Below, in pieces: positions 8,978 through 18,236 of a stretch of DNA of 64,000 bases. The DNA lies in contig NZ_FPBM01000007.1 of assembly GCF_900116715.1 (NCBI RefSeq), positions 1-64,000 of the forward strand. Direction: 5' to 3'. The translations under genes and the position numbers were made by a program. Numbering within the stretch: position 1 is the stretch's first letter; each line of letters starts with the position of its first letter. The notes under the pieces were generated by a model. That model did no database searches, was not told the origin of the DNA, and was given only the letters and a program-made list of their open reading frames with translations. This DNA comes from Polaromonas sp. YR568. GTDB taxonomy: Bacteria > Pseudomonadota > Gammaproteobacteria > Burkholderiales > Burkholderiaceae_C.

Positions 8978-9232
8978 CTACAAAGCGGGCTGGAGTTCGA
9001 AGCCTGCAGACTTCAGGGCCTTGAGGCAGGCGGCGCCGGCTTCCATCGCAGCCTCGTGCGTCGGGTAAGGATGGTCCGAAGCCTCCACACGCTGGTCAGC
9101 GGTGTGTTCATCGGCCGACAAACGCGTCACGACCCAATAAAAAAGGCCTATCGAAGGCTCTCTCACACGCACGGCGAGCGGTCCAGGCGCCGTGGGCGTC
9201 ACGGGCCCGATGGAAGGCGGCAACTGGCTCAT
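8978..9232 (-). CDS. Hypothetical small protein
   Basis: 84 residues, no recognised family. The first 20 residues are proline-rich; the rest is a compact amphipathic region with WVVTRLSADE and EAAMEAGAACLKAL. Its ATG overlaps the stop of the DUF3606 gene by 4 bp (ATGA), so the two are translationally coupled and probably act in the same setting. Confidence 0.6.
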   Translation of the reverse strand: MSQLPPSIGPVTPTAPGPLAVRVREPSIGLFYWVVTRLSADEHTADQRVEASDHPYPTHEAAMEAGAACLKALKSAGFELQPAL

Positions 9233-9426
9233 AAAACCCGCCCCAGCTCATTGCTCACGTCTTTGACTGAAGGGCCAACTTCGGCCACGGCGACGCGCAG
9301 TTCGAGTTCGCTGCAATCGAGCGCGGAAACCCAGTAGTTGAGGGAGGCCTCTTCATTGACGTTGATGGGCTGGTTGTCTAAAGGTGCGTCAGTAACGGGG
9401 GAGGACGGCGATGTCACGGTTGTCAC
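9229..9426 (-). CDS. DUF3606 family small protein
   Basis: About 65 residues matching DUF3606: DNQPINVNEEASLNYWV followed by SELELRVAVAEVG and VKDVSNELGR. The family is widespread in Proteobacteria, often near stress genes, and its function is unknown. The GTG at 9426 was chosen because GGAG lies six bases upstream; a longer in-frame ATG at 9480 has no ribosome site. It is the first gene of a two-gene operon. Confidence 0.75.
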   Translation of the reverse strand: MTTVTSPSSPVTDAPLDNQPINVNEEASLNYWVSALDCSELELRVAVAEVGPSVKDVSNELGRVL

Positions 9427-9668
9427 GGTTTTCTCCGGCAGGTAGTGAATGGATGCAGCACATATTGCTGCGGTCTTCACGCCGGGCTTGTAAGAATCGA
9501 GCCCGCTTTTTTGAAATCCCGGCCGGAAAAAAGCAACGAAACGTGCAGGCAGGTGACGATCTATGCACGCATGTATGAATGCGTGTGAATAAGGCAGGCA
9601 CGCTTACACGCGAGCCTTATCACCTCACCTTATGAGCTTCTAAACCCGGCCATGCCGCAGACCGATGC

Positions 9669-9827
9669 TCAAGCCTGCTTCTTCTGCGCAGGGCGTCTGG
9701 TTTGCGCCCCACCCGCAGGCCTGGCCGGTGCGCGCGATGCCCGCTGGTCCTGTTTTTCGACATAGCTCTTGTACAGCTTGGCAGCGACGCCGGAGGTGAT
9801 GGCAAACACAATTAATTTTTTCAGCAT
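9669..9827 (-). CDS. Small membrane-anchored protein
   Basis: 52 residues starting MLKKLIVFAITSGVAAKLYK, a single hydrophobic helix, followed by a basic Ala/Pro/Arg/Lys tail ending AQKKQA-like. GGAG seven bases upstream of the ATG fixes the start. No known family. The short helix plus basic tail suggests an inner-membrane micropeptide with a cytoplasmic tail. It lies in a run of four small minus-strand genes. Confidence 0.6.
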   Translation of the reverse strand: MLKKLIVFAITSGVAAKLYKSYVEKQDQRASRAPARPAGGAQTRRPAQKKQA

Positions 9828-9985
9828 GAAAGTCTCCACGGGATGAATGACGGGCGGAGCGCAAAGCCCCGGGCCGGCCCTGTCTGGCCAGCCTGGGTTC
9901 ATCGTAAGGAGGTCAACGCGGTTGGCGGGTACGCCGGCACCGCACGCGCCTGTGCGGCCTGTCTGACTGCGGCAGGCAGCCAGGC

Positions 9986-10222
9986 CTAAGCAGCGGGCTC
10001 GCCGTCGACACGAATACCCAGTTGCCTGACCTTCACACGCTGCTCCACCGCCTGGCTCCACGCCTCAAAGTCTTCATTGGTGGGCGCCGGGCCCTTACCG
10101 GTCTGGTAGGCCCACATTTTGGCGGTCAGCTTTTGATAGATGTACCGGGCTTCGCGCTGGGCCTGCCGCTCCTGGGCAATGGCGCCGTCCAGCTTTTCCC
10201 GGGCATTTGATTTTTCTGGCAT
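9986..10222 (-). CDS. Hypothetical coiled-coil-like protein
   Basis: 78 residues from the ATG at 10222 (MPEKSNAREK); a longer frame to 10300 is possible but its first residues look non-coding. Charged and helical: LDGAIAQERQAQREARYIYQKL then AYQTGKGPAPTNEDFEAW. No recognised family. It may be a small nucleic-acid or protein-binding factor; that is a guess from charge only. Confidence 0.5.
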   Translation of the reverse strand: MPEKSNAREKLDGAIAQERQAQREARYIYQKLTAKMWAYQTGKGPAPTNEDFEAWSQAVEQRVKVRQLGIRVDGEPAA

Positions 10223-10397
10223 CTTGTGTGCGACGAAATAAAAAAATGGGAAGGGGGAAAGGAGAGACGGATTATTTTGCGGCGCCTCAGCGATTTGCAA
10301 GCCATATCCCCAATCGCAAATCGGTTTTTTTCAGGTGAACCGCCGCGTGGGTTGCCCGATCAAGCCCGCCAGGGCAGCGAGCTATTCACTCTTCTTT

Positions 10398-11624
10398 TTA
10401 TAGCGCGTCACGCAGCCGTATGGCGGGCCACTGGGCTTTTTCCCATAGATTCTGCACGGACTCGGCCTTGTCGAGCAGCAGAACCTGCATCAGCGGCTCC
10501 AGCGGCGTCGCGTCCGGGTCTGCCAGCAGCAGGTAGCGGGCCGCCTGCTCGCCTTCAGCCTCATTGAGCTGGCCGACCCAGTCCAGCGACACCAGCGTTT
10601 CCAGCACCGGCTCCAGCTGCAAGCCGTCGACCTGCAGCCGCTCCGCCAGCTGCGAGGCGGTGAGGCCCCGGCCCGGCAGGGCCAGCGCCTTGTGCAGTTG
10701 CTGCAGCACCTCAATGGACAGCTGGAAGTACCAGCCGTGCGCACTGCCCCGCCGCGCCACACCGGCCAGCAGGCTGGGCAGGTAGGCGGCAATGACCGCG
10801 CCCATCAGCACGATGACCCAGGAGACATAAATCCACACCAGCAAAATCGGCAAGGTCGCAAAAGCGCCGTACACCATCGAATACGTGGGCACCGCGCTCA
10901 GGTAAAGGCTGAGCATGCGCTTGGCCACCTCGATGCCGGCCGCGACAAACAGCCCGCCCGCCCAGGCGTGTGACCATTTCACATGGGTGTTGGGCACATA
11001 GCGGTACAGCGCCGCCATGCCGCCGGCCACAATGAAAAACTGCAGCGTGCTGAGCAAAAACCGCAGGCTGGCCGGCAAGGCCCCCACCAGCCCGCCCGAG
11101 GCCGACAGCACATAAGACGTGACCGCCAGGCTGGCCGCCAGCAGCAAGGGGCCCAGCGTGATGGCGGCCCAGTAAATCAGCACACGCTGCGTCAGCGGGC
11201 GTGCCTTCTTCACGCGCCAGATGCCGTTGAGCGTGCGGTCTATGGTGAGGATGAGCGCAATCGCCGTGACCAGCAGCACGGCCAGGCCGGCAATGCCCAG
11301 CTTGTTGGCCTGGCGGCTGAATTGCGTGAGGTAGCCCAGCACCTGGCGGGCAATGTTGTCGGGAATCAGGCTCTGGATCAGCCAGCCCTGCAGCGCGCCC
11401 TGCAGCTTCGCGAACATGGGGAAGGCTGTAAAAATCGCCAGCGCCACAGTGAAAAACGGCACCAGCGCGATCGAGGTGGTGAAGGTCAGGCTGCTGGCGG
11501 TCAGGCCCATGTGGTCTTCGCGGAAACGGTCGCGCAGCGTGAGCGCGGTGTGGCGCCACGGAAAGGTCGAAAGGCCCTCCAAAAGGTCCTGCAGGTATTG
11601 CTGAAATTTCATCCCCGGTATCAT
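10398..11624 (-). CDS. YihY/BrkB-family inner-membrane protein
   Basis: A 408-residue protein with six hydrophobic segments in residues 45-275, containing LTASSLTFTTSIALVPFFTV and the YIYVSWVIVLMGAVIAAY region characteristic of the family once called ribonuclease BN. The RNase BN assignment is known to be wrong; these are membrane proteins of uncertain transport or flippase role. The C-terminal 120 residues form a soluble winged-helix-like domain (LTASQLAERLQVDGLQLEPVL). Start is either 11624 or the ATG four codons on. The gene is divergent from DUF2069. Confidence 0.85.
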   Translation of the reverse strand: MIPGMKFQQYLQDLLEGLSTFPWRHTALTLRDRFREDHMGLTASSLTFTTSIALVPFFTVALAIFTAFPMFAKLQGALQGWLIQSLIPDNIARQVLGYLTQFSRQANKLGIAGLAVLLVTAIALILTIDRTLNGIWRVKKARPLTQRVLIYWAAITLGPLLLAASLAVTSYVLSASGGLVGALPASLRFLLSTLQFFIVAGGMAALYRYVPNTHVKWSHAWAGGLFVAAGIEVAKRMLSLYLSAVPTYSMVYGAFATLPILLVWIYVSWVIVLMGAVIAAYLPSLLAGVARRGSAHGWYFQLSIEVLQQLHKALALPGRGLTASQLAERLQVDGLQLEPVLETLVSLDWVGQLNEAEGEQAARYLLLADPDATPLEPLMQVLLLDKAESVQNLWEKAQWPAIRLRDAL

Positions 11625-11698
11625 GCCACCGACACCCCATGGATCCTCCCCGGAAACTTCCTGGAAAATTTCCGGAATTGGGGCTGGCTCCCCTCAAC

Positions 11699-12082
11699 AT
11701 GAACAAAACAACACAAATCGACTTCACCCGCCGCCTGGCGCTAGGCAGCCTGCTGGGCCTGATCGTGCTGGGCCTGGCCTGGGAGATGTGGCTGGCGCCC
11801 ATACGCCCGGGCGGCTCGCTGCTGGCGCTCAAGGTCTTGCCGCTGTGCATTCCGCTGGCCGGCATCCTGAAAAACCGCATGTACACCTACCGCTGGGTCA
11901 GCCTGCTGGTGTGGCTGTACTTCACCGAAGGCGTGGTGCGGGCCTGGAGCGACCGCGCGCCCGGCAACTACCTGGCCTTTGTCGAGGTGCTGCTGTGCCT
12001 CACGCTCTTCGCCGCCTGCGCGCTCCACGTGCGTGTGCGCCTGAAAAACGCCCAGCCCCCTGCGACCCCATCAACTCTCTAA
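11699..12082 (+). CDS. DUF2069 membrane protein
   Basis: 127 residues with four membrane segments and the family signature around LCIPLAGILKNRMYTYRWVSL and YFTEGVVRAWSD. Function unknown in all members. The ATG at 11699 (MNKTTQ) matches the usual family start better than the longer upstream frame. It ends 15 bp before the flavoprotein gene, so the two are probably co-transcribed. Confidence 0.85.
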   Translation: MNKTTQIDFTRRLALGSLLGLIVLGLAWEMWLAPIRPGGSLLALKVLPLCIPLAGILKNRMYTYRWVSLLVWLYFTEGVVRAWSDRAPGNYLAFVEVLLCLTLFAACALHVRVRLKNAQPPATPSTL

Positions 12083-12097
12083 CCCGAGCCGAACACC

Positions 12098-13519
12098 GTG
12101 AGCACGCACACCCAACTGATCGAATCCCTGCGCCAGATCGTCGGCGCCAGCAATGTCCTGACCGACGGCGACCTGACGCCCTGGGTACAGGACTGGCGCA
12201 AGCGCGAAACCGGCAAAGCCCTGGCCGTCGTGCGCCCCGGCTCCACGCCGGAAGTCGCGGCTGTGGTCAAAGCCTGCGCCGCGGCCCGCGTGAGCATCGT
12301 GCCGCAAGGCGGCAATACCGGCATGGTGGTGGGCTCGACCCCGGATGCCAGCGGCACGCAGGTGGTGCTCAGCCTGACGCGCATGAACAAAGTGCGCACG
12401 CTGGACGCCGGCAACCTGACGATCACGGTGGATGCCGGCTGCGTGCTGCAAAACCTGCAGGAAGCCTGCGAAAAAGCCGGTTTCCTGTTTCCCCTGAGCC
12501 TGGCCTCGGAAGGCAGCTGCACCATAGGCGGCAACCTCGGCACCAACGCAGGCGGCACCCAGGTTGTGCGCTACGGCAATACGCGCGACCTCTGCCTGGG
12601 GCTGGAAGTCGTGAACGCGCAGGGCGAAATCTGGGACGGCCTCTCGGGCTTGCGCAAAGACAACACCGGCTACGACCTGCGCCACCTCTTCATCGGCAGT
12701 GAAGGCACGCTGGGCGTGATTACCGGCGCGACCATGAAGCTTTACCCCATGCCCAAATCCCAGCTCACCGCTTTTGCCGCCGTGCCTTCGCTAGAGGCTG
12801 CTGTGGAGTTGCTGGGCCTGGCGCACCAGCACCTGGGCTCGGGCCTGACGGGTTTTGAGGTCATGGGCCAGTTCGCGCTAAGCCTGGTGGCCAAACACTT
12901 CCCGCAGCAGCGTGTGCCCTTCTGGCAAGAGCACGCCTGGTGCGTGGTGCTGGAGAATTCGGACAACGAGTCCGAAGCCCATGCGCGTGAATGCTTTGAG
13001 CGCCTGCTGGAGGCCGCCATGGAGGCGGGCTGCGTGGTCGACGCGGTGGTCGCCGAAAGCATGGCGCAGGCGCATGCCTTGTGGCACATCCGCGAAAGCA
13101 TCCCGATGGCGCAGGCCGAAGAGGGATTGAACATCAAGCACGACATCTCGATCAATGTGTCGCGCATCCCCGAGTTCGTGACTGAAACCAATGCGCTGCT
13201 GCTCGAGCGTTTTCCCGGTGCGCGCATGGTGGTCTACGGCCACCTGGGCGACGGCAACCTGCACTACAACGTGCAGGCGCCGGAGAACGAAGACCAGGCG
13301 CGTTTCCTCAACGAACAGGAAACGCCGATGAATGCGCTGGTTTATGAAGCGGTGGACCGCTACCGGGGCTCAATCTCGGCCGAGCACGGTGTCGGCAGCC
13401 TGAAGGTCAACACGCTGCCCAAGCACAAATCACCCGTGGCGCTGGACATGATGCGCGCCATCAAGCAGGGGCTGGATCCGCAGAACCTGATGAACCCGGG
13501 GCGGGTGCTGAAGGCGTAG
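12098..13519 (+). CDS. FAD-binding 2-hydroxyacid dehydrogenase (GlcD-like)
   Basis: A 473-residue flavoprotein of the VAO/GlcD family. The FAD-binding half (about 45-225) contains VPQGGNTGMVVG and TIGGNLGTNAGG. The C-terminal substrate domain contains HLGDGNLHYN and ends with SAEHGVG. Family members oxidise D-lactate, glycolate or D-2-hydroxyglutarate, passing electrons to quinone, cytochrome or ETF. No GlcE or GlcF partner is adjacent, which favours a D-2-hydroxyglutarate or D-lactate enzyme. GTG start at 12098, 15 bp after DUF2069. Confidence 0.85.
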   Translation: MSTHTQLIESLRQIVGASNVLTDGDLTPWVQDWRKRETGKALAVVRPGSTPEVAAVVKACAAARVSIVPQGGNTGMVVGSTPDASGTQVVLSLTRMNKVRTLDAGNLTITVDAGCVLQNLQEACEKAGFLFPLSLASEGSCTIGGNLGTNAGGTQVVRYGNTRDLCLGLEVVNAQGEIWDGLSGLRKDNTGYDLRHLFIGSEGTLGVITGATMKLYPMPKSQLTAFAAVPSLEAAVELLGLAHQHLGSGLTGFEVMGQFALSLVAKHFPQQRVPFWQEHAWCVVLENSDNESEAHARECFERLLEAAMEAGCVVDAVVAESMAQAHALWHIRESIPMAQAEEGLNIKHDISINVSRIPEFVTETNALLLERFPGARMVVYGHLGDGNLHYNVQAPENEDQARFLNEQETPMNALVYEAVDRYRGSISAEHGVGSLKVNTLPKHKSPVALDMMRAIKQGLDPQNLMNPGRVLKA

Positions 13520-13541
13520 CCGCAGCCCCTTCCGCCGGCCT

Positions 13542-14129
13542 TCACTCGTCAAACACCTCCGCGACACGATCGCGAAGCTTGGGGACGAGCTCCTGCTCGA
13601 ACCAGCGGTTGCGTGCAAACCAGCCATTGTTTGTCGGGCTCGGATGCGGCAAAGGAATAGTGGCCGGCCAGTACTCGCGCCAGCGCTGGACGGCCACCGT
13701 CAGGCCTGAGCGCTCCTGCGGAAGGTGGTAAGCGGCCGCGTACTGGCCGATGACCAGCGTGAGCCGCAACTGCTTGAGGCTTTGCAAGAGCGGCGCGCGC
13801 CAGCGGGGCGCGCACTCCGGGCGCGGCGGCAGATCACCGGAGCTGCCTTTGCCCGGATAACAAAATCCCATGGGCACGATGGCAAACAGCCTGGGGTCGT
13901 AAAACTGCTCTCTGGTGACGCCCAGCCACTTGCGCAATCGCTCGCCGCTGGCATCGTTGAAAGGAACGCCCGTTTCGTGCACCTTCAGGCCGGGCGCCTG
14001 TGCGGCGATCAGGATGCGCGCCGCGGGGTCTAACTGGAGGACAGGTCGCGGACCCAGCGCAAGGTGCTCGCTGCACAGCGTGCAGGCACGAACCTCGGCC
14101 AGGAGCGACGTAACAGACGGCATGGGCAT
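13542..14129 (-). CDS. Uracil-DNA glycosylase family protein
   Basis: About 195 residues from ATG 14129 (the open frame extends to 14297 but that part looks non-coding). It begins with a CTLC pair, then ILIAAQAPGLKVHETGVPF, GERLRKWLG, MGFCYPGKG and the C-terminal LPHPSPTN, which corresponds to the HPSP loop of the glycosylase superfamily. The water-activating residue of classical UDG cannot be assigned with confidence. The role is likely DNA base excision or related. It is convergent with the GlcD-like gene and divergent from thyA. Confidence 0.8.
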   Translation of the reverse strand: MPMPSVTSLLAEVRACTLCSEHLALGPRPVLQLDPAARILIAAQAPGLKVHETGVPFNDASGERLRKWLGVTREQFYDPRLFAIVPMGFCYPGKGSSGDLPPRPECAPRWRAPLLQSLKQLRLTLVIGQYAAAYHLPQERSGLTVAVQRWREYWPATIPLPHPSPTNNGWFARNRWFEQELVPKLRDRVAEVFDE

Positions 14130-14323
14130 CCAGAATTTGTAAGCCCCTGATTTATAGCAGTTTGACCCCGTGGACCCTGGCATCGTTGGGGCGAGAGCGC
14201 CGGGCGCCGGGTCCAACCCGCGGCGGGTGCTGCGGGCATAATTAAGTCCTTGTCTGGCCGCTGTCCCCGTCACCTGCCGGCCTGAGAGACACTCCACCCT
14301 GACACCCAGCCGACTGGTTATCC

Positions 14324-15154
14324 ATGACCCGCCCTATCCGCTCCCAATACGAAGATTTCATGCGCCATGTGGACACCCATGGCGTCTTCAAGGCCGACCG
14401 CACCGGCACCGGCACCAAAAGCGTGTTCGGCCACCAGATGCGCTTTGACCTGAACGAGGGTTTTCCGCTGGTGACGACCAAAAAAGTCCACCTCAAGTCC
14501 ATCGTGCATGAGCTGCTGTGGTTTCTGCAGGGCTCCAGCGACAACAACTGGCTCAAGGCGCGCGGCGTCACCATCTGGGACGAATGGGCGCGCGAAGACG
14601 GTGACCTGGGCCCGGTCTACGGCGTGCAGTGGCGCAGCTGGCCCACGCCTGACGGCGGCCACATCGACCAGATCAGCGAAGTCATCAAGACGCTGAAAAC
14701 CAACCCCGACTCGCGCCGCATCATCGTGAGCGCCTGGAACGTGGCTGATCTCTCCAAGATGGCGCTCATGCCCTGCCATGCCTTCTTCCAGTTCTATGTA
14801 GCGCCGTCAGAGGTGGCTGGCCAGCCGGGCAAGCTCAGCTGCCAGCTCTACCAGCGCAGCGCCGACATCTTCCTGGGCGTACCCTTCAACATCGCCAGCT
14901 ACGCCCTCCTCACCCACATGGTGGCGCAGCAATGCGGCCTGGGCGTGGGCGACTTCATCTGGACAGGCGGCGACTGTCACATCTACAGCAACCACCATGA
15001 GCAAGTCGCGCTGCAACTGAGCCGCAAGCCCTTTGCCTACCCAACGCTGCAGATCAAGCGCAAACCCGAATCGATCTTTGACTACCAGTTTGAAGACTTC
15101 GAGTTCCTGGACTACCAGCACCACGACGCCATTAAAGCTCCTGTAGCGGTCTAG
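14324..15154 (+). CDS. thyA: Thymidylate synthase
   Basis: 276 residues, near the normal length. It shows the N-terminal phosphate-binding DRTGTGT, the catalytic cysteine C151 in [11 protein letters not shown], the QRSAD phosphate loop and the C-terminal IKAPVAV. It methylates dUMP to dTMP with methylene-tetrahydrofolate, releasing dihydrofolate. folA follows after 15 bp, so the enzyme that regenerates tetrahydrofolate is in the same operon. Confidence 0.97.
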   Translation: MTRPIRSQYEDFMRHVDTHGVFKADRTGTGTKSVFGHQMRFDLNEGFPLVTTKKVHLKSIVHELLWFLQGSSDNNWLKARGVTIWDEWAREDGDLGPVYGVQWRSWPTPDGGHIDQISEVIKTLKTNPDSRRIIVSAWNVADLSKMALMPCHAFFQFYVAPSEVAGQPGKLSCQLYQRSADIFLGVPFNIASYALLTHMVAQQCGLGVGDFIWTGGDCHIYSNHHEQVALQLSRKPFAYPTLQIKRKPESIFDYQFEDFEFLDYQHHDAIKAPVAV

Positions 15155-15169
15155 CCCGAGGATGCAGTC

Positions 15170-15655
15170 ATGACACGCATCCACATGATCTTCGCCCGCG
15201 CCGCCAACGGCGTGATCGGCCGCGACAACACCATCCCCTGGCGGCTGCCGGAAGACATGGCGCATTTCAAGCGGCTGACCACCGGCTGGCCGGTCATCAT
15301 GGGCCGCAAGACCTGGGATTCGCTGCCGCCAAAATTTCGTCCGCTGCCGGGCCGCGCCAACATCGTCATCACGCGGCAGGCCAGCTGGAAGGAAACGGGC
15401 GCCGAAACCGCCGCCAGCCTGGCCGATGCACTGGCGCTGTGCGCCTCGTCGGACGAAGTGTGGGTCATAGGCGGCGCGCAGATTTACGCGCAGGCGATGC
15501 CGCTGGCCGAGCGCATTGAAGTGACCGTGATTGCCGAAGAGTTTGAAGGCGACGCCTACGCGCCGACGCTGGGGCCCGAATGGCGGGAGGCCGCGCGTGA
15601 AGACCACGTGTCGGCGAGCGGAATGAAGTTCAGCTTCATCACCTACCAAAAATAG
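15170..15655 (+). CDS. folA: Dihydrofolate reductase
   Basis: 161 residues with the chromosomal DHFR pattern: ARAANGVIGRDNTIPWRLPEDMAHFK (active-site aspartate in the PEDM helix), VIMGRKTWDSL for NADPH binding, and VIGGAQIYAQ. It reduces dihydrofolate to tetrahydrofolate. Co-transcribed with thyA, whose product creates its substrate. Confidence 0.96.
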   Translation: MTRIHMIFARAANGVIGRDNTIPWRLPEDMAHFKRLTTGWPVIMGRKTWDSLPPKFRPLPGRANIVITRQASWKETGAETAASLADALALCASSDEVWVIGGAQIYAQAMPLAERIEVTVIAEEFEGDAYAPTLGPEWREAAREDHVSASGMKFSFITYQK

Positions 15656-15706
15656 TCTCTATCCATCCATAACAACCATCACACAACAACACACGAGGGA
15701 ACAGAT

Positions 15707-16300
15707 ATGTCAGGAGGCGGATTTCACGTACACGGGCCCCACGACCATGAGCTTGAGCACGCGGCCCAAGGCGGCCATGGCGGCCACGACAGCGGCGGCG
15801 GCATGATCGCGCAGATCGCGGTCATCACGGCCATCATTGCGACCATAGGCGCCATCTTTGCCTACATGGGCGGCGCCACGCAGGCCAATGCGGGCCTCTA
15901 CAAAAACAACGCGGCCATCAAGAAGACCGAAGCCTCCAACCAGTGGAATTACTTCCAGTCGAAAAGCACCAAGCAGTCGCTGGCCGAACTCGCCCGCGAC
16001 CTGGCGCCCGAGAATAAAAAAGCCGGCTATCAGGACAAGATAGACCGCTACGAGAAAGAGAAAAACGAGATCAAGGCAGGCGCCGAAAAACTCGAGGCCG
16101 AAGCCGCCACCTGGGACAAATCGTCAGACGAACAAATGCACCAGCACCACCGCTGGGCGCAGGCCACCACGGTGCTGCAGGTGGCCATCGCGCTGGCGGC
16201 CATCGCCCTGCTGACGCGCAAGAAGTGGCTGGAGTACGGCATGTTCGCCGTTGCCGGTGTGGGGCTGGTGGTGGGCGTTTTGGCCGTGCTGCATATCTGA
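15707..16300 (+). CDS. DUF4337 membrane protein
   Basis: 197 residues with an N-terminal helix (about 36-55), a long charged coiled-coil region rich in Lys/Glu (about 65-140), and two C-terminal helices (about 148-195), the DUF4337 architecture. The first 30 residues are unusually histidine- and glycine-rich (HVHGPHDHELEH), which could bind a metal such as zinc or nickel; that is inference. A good ribosome site (GAGGGAAC) precedes the ATG. Function unknown. Confidence 0.8.
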   Translation: MSGGGFHVHGPHDHELEHAAQGGHGGHDSGGGMIAQIAVITAIIATIGAIFAYMGGATQANAGLYKNNAAIKKTEASNQWNYFQSKSTKQSLAELARDLAPENKKAGYQDKIDRYEKEKNEIKAGAEKLEAEAATWDKSSDEQMHQHHRWAQATTVLQVAIALAAIALLTRKKWLEYGMFAVAGVGLVVGVLAVLHI

Positions 16301-16442
16301 CAGCCGCTGTTTCCGGAGATTTCCGGGATCGGGGCATGCACTCGTCAGGTCCCTCCCCCTCCTCTGATTGGAGGTTGACACCGCAAGACCTCTACGAATA
16401 GAAACGAGGCGCGAGTTCAACCGTTGGCAAGGGGAGGAAACC

Positions 16443-18236
16443 ATGCGCTTCAAATCGAAGAAACAGGCGGGCTTTCAGGTGTTCGCCGTCACCGGCATCA
16501 ACACCGTCTCGTTCGGCATAGACACCAGCGCCACCGCGCGCAAAGGTCTGCTGGGCTTTGCTGTCGAACGCATCGACCCGGTGGAAAAGCAGCGCTATTT
16601 CATGCCGGGCTTCAAGGTGTTCCCATCCGTCATTCCCAGGCCTGACGAAAGCACCCGGCCCAGCACCTTCGACCACCCGGTGCAAAGCCTGGTGTGGGAC
16701 GATTTCACCGCGAAATCGGGACGCAGCTACGAATACCTCTTCCACCCCTTGCGGGGAACGCCGCGAAAGCTCGACCGCAGCCTCAAGCCGGTCAGCATCC
16801 AAGTGAAGACTGAAGCCCTTTACACCGATGGGCCGCATGACGTGTTCTTCAACCGCGGCGTCGCCAGCAGTCAGGCCTACACGGGGCGTTTTGGCCGCAC
16901 TCCGCTCGGCAAACTGCCTGAGCCGAAGCAGCAGCAGGCCAAGGATTGGCTCAGCCGCGATCTTGACGATGCCCTGCTCAAGTTCATCGCACAGGCCAAA
17001 AAGGGCGATGGCCTGCTGTGCTGCTTCTATGAGTTTCGCTACCTCCCGGTCGCCACCGCGCTGGCGCAGGCCATCACCCGAGGCGTGGATGTTCGATTGA
17101 TCATCGATGCAAAGGTGAACGAAACCAAAGACAAGAAGACCGGCAAGATCAACGAGAGCTTTCCGCGCGAAGACAACCTGCGGATGCTCAAGACGGCAAA
17201 GATTCCGAAGGCGCGGGTGACGCTGCGCGAGTCCAGGTCCAACGACATCCAACATAACAAGTTCATGGTTCTGCTCAAAGGCAAGAAACGCACACCGATG
17301 CAGACGTGGACCGGTTCGACCAATATTTCCGAAGGCGGCTTGCACGGCCAGACCAATGTCGGCCATTGGGTGCGGGACGAAGTCACTGCCACTTTGTTTG
17401 AAAGCTACTGGAACCTGCTGAAGACGGACCCCGGCGCCGTCGACGGGTCCTCGGCCGAAGGCAAAAAAGAGAACGCGGCCCTCTACACCGAGGTCGAAAC
17501 CATTTCGCCCACGGTGAGCCGCATCGCCGATATCCCGGACGGCATCACCTCGATCTTCAGCCCCCGCCGCGGGCCGGCCGCGCTGAAGCTCTACGTGGAC
17601 CTTGTCGACAAGGCTACCGAATCCGGATTCATCACCCTGGCGTTCGGCATCAACAAGGACTTCAAGGACGCCTTGAAAGCCCACACCGGGAAGAGCCCGA
17701 TTACCTTCCTGCTGCTCGAGAAGAAGGACAAGGCGACCGAAAAGACCCAGGACACCTTCGTCGCCATCAACGCCTCCAACAATGTCTACAAGGCCTGGGG
17801 CTCCTATATCAACGACCCGGTGTACCAGTGGGCGCGAGAGATCAACGCCAAGCTGCTGGGTCTCAACAAACATGTCAGCTATGTCCACTCGAAGTTTCTG
17901 CTGTTCAATCCTCTGGGCGCGGATCCGATCGTTGTGACGGGGTCTGCCAACTTCAGCAAGGCGTCGACCAACTCCAACGATGAAAACATGCTGCTGATCC
18001 GGGGTGACCAACGGGTGGCCGATATCTACTTCACCGAGTTCAACCGCATCTTCAATCACTACTACTTTCGCTCCGTGGCAGAAGAGACGCGGGAGCGTGC
18101 CGAGGCCGGCGCCGCGCCGGCTGCGGAGGGCAGCCTGTTCCTGAAAGAAACCGACGCCTGGACCGCCGGCTACGCCCCCGGAAAGCTGCGCCAGAAGCGC
18201 CTGGCGTTGCTGACCACCATGAGCGGCTTCAACTGA
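16443..18236 (+). CDS. Phospholipase D-like protein
   Basis: 597 residues. Two PLD active-site half-motifs are present: H271-x-K273 (IQHNKF) followed by TGSTNIS, and H482-x-K484 (VHSKF) followed by TGSANFS. The usual aspartate after the lysine is missing in both, as in several PLDc_2 proteins. The first 150 residues are a separate domain I do not recognise. No signal peptide is visible, so it may act in the cytoplasm or be exported by another route. GGGGAGGAAACC before ATG 16443 sets the start. Substrate could be a phospholipid or nucleic acid. Confidence 0.8.
   Translation: MRFKSKKQAGFQVFAVTGINTVSFGIDTSATARKGLLGFAVERIDPVEKQRYFMPGFKVFPSVIPRPDESTRPSTFDHPVQSLVWDDFTAKSGRSYEYLFHPLRGTPRKLDRSLKPVSIQVKTEALYTDGPHDVFFNRGVASSQAYTGRFGRTPLGKLPEPKQQQAKDWLSRDLDDALLKFIAQAKKGDGLLCCFYEFRYLPVATALAQAITRGVDVRLIIDAKVNETKDKKTGKINESFPREDNLRMLKTAKIPKARVTLRESRSNDIQHNKFMVLLKGKKRTPMQTWTGSTNISEGGLHGQTNVGHWVRDEVTATLFESYWNLLKTDPGAVDGSSAEGKKENAALYTEVETISPTVSRIADIPDGITSIFSPRRGPAALKLYVDLVDKATESGFITLAFGINKDFKDALKAHTGKSPITFLLLEKKDKATEKTQDTFVAINASNNVYKAWGSYINDPVYQWAREINAKLLGLNKHVSYVHSKFLLFNPLGADPIVVTGSANFSKASTNSNDENMLLIRGDQRVADIYFTEFNRIFNHYYFRSVAEETRERAEAGAAPAAEGSLFLKETDAWTAGYAPGKLRQKRLALLTTMSGFN

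Noticed and set aside
9561-9590. Short CACGCA/TGCGTG dyad
   Set aside because: Six-base arms with no adjacent promoter or T-run; likely chance.
15130-15154. Repeat-like sequence at the end of thyA
   Set aside because: Encodes the conserved IKAPVA end of thymidylate synthase.
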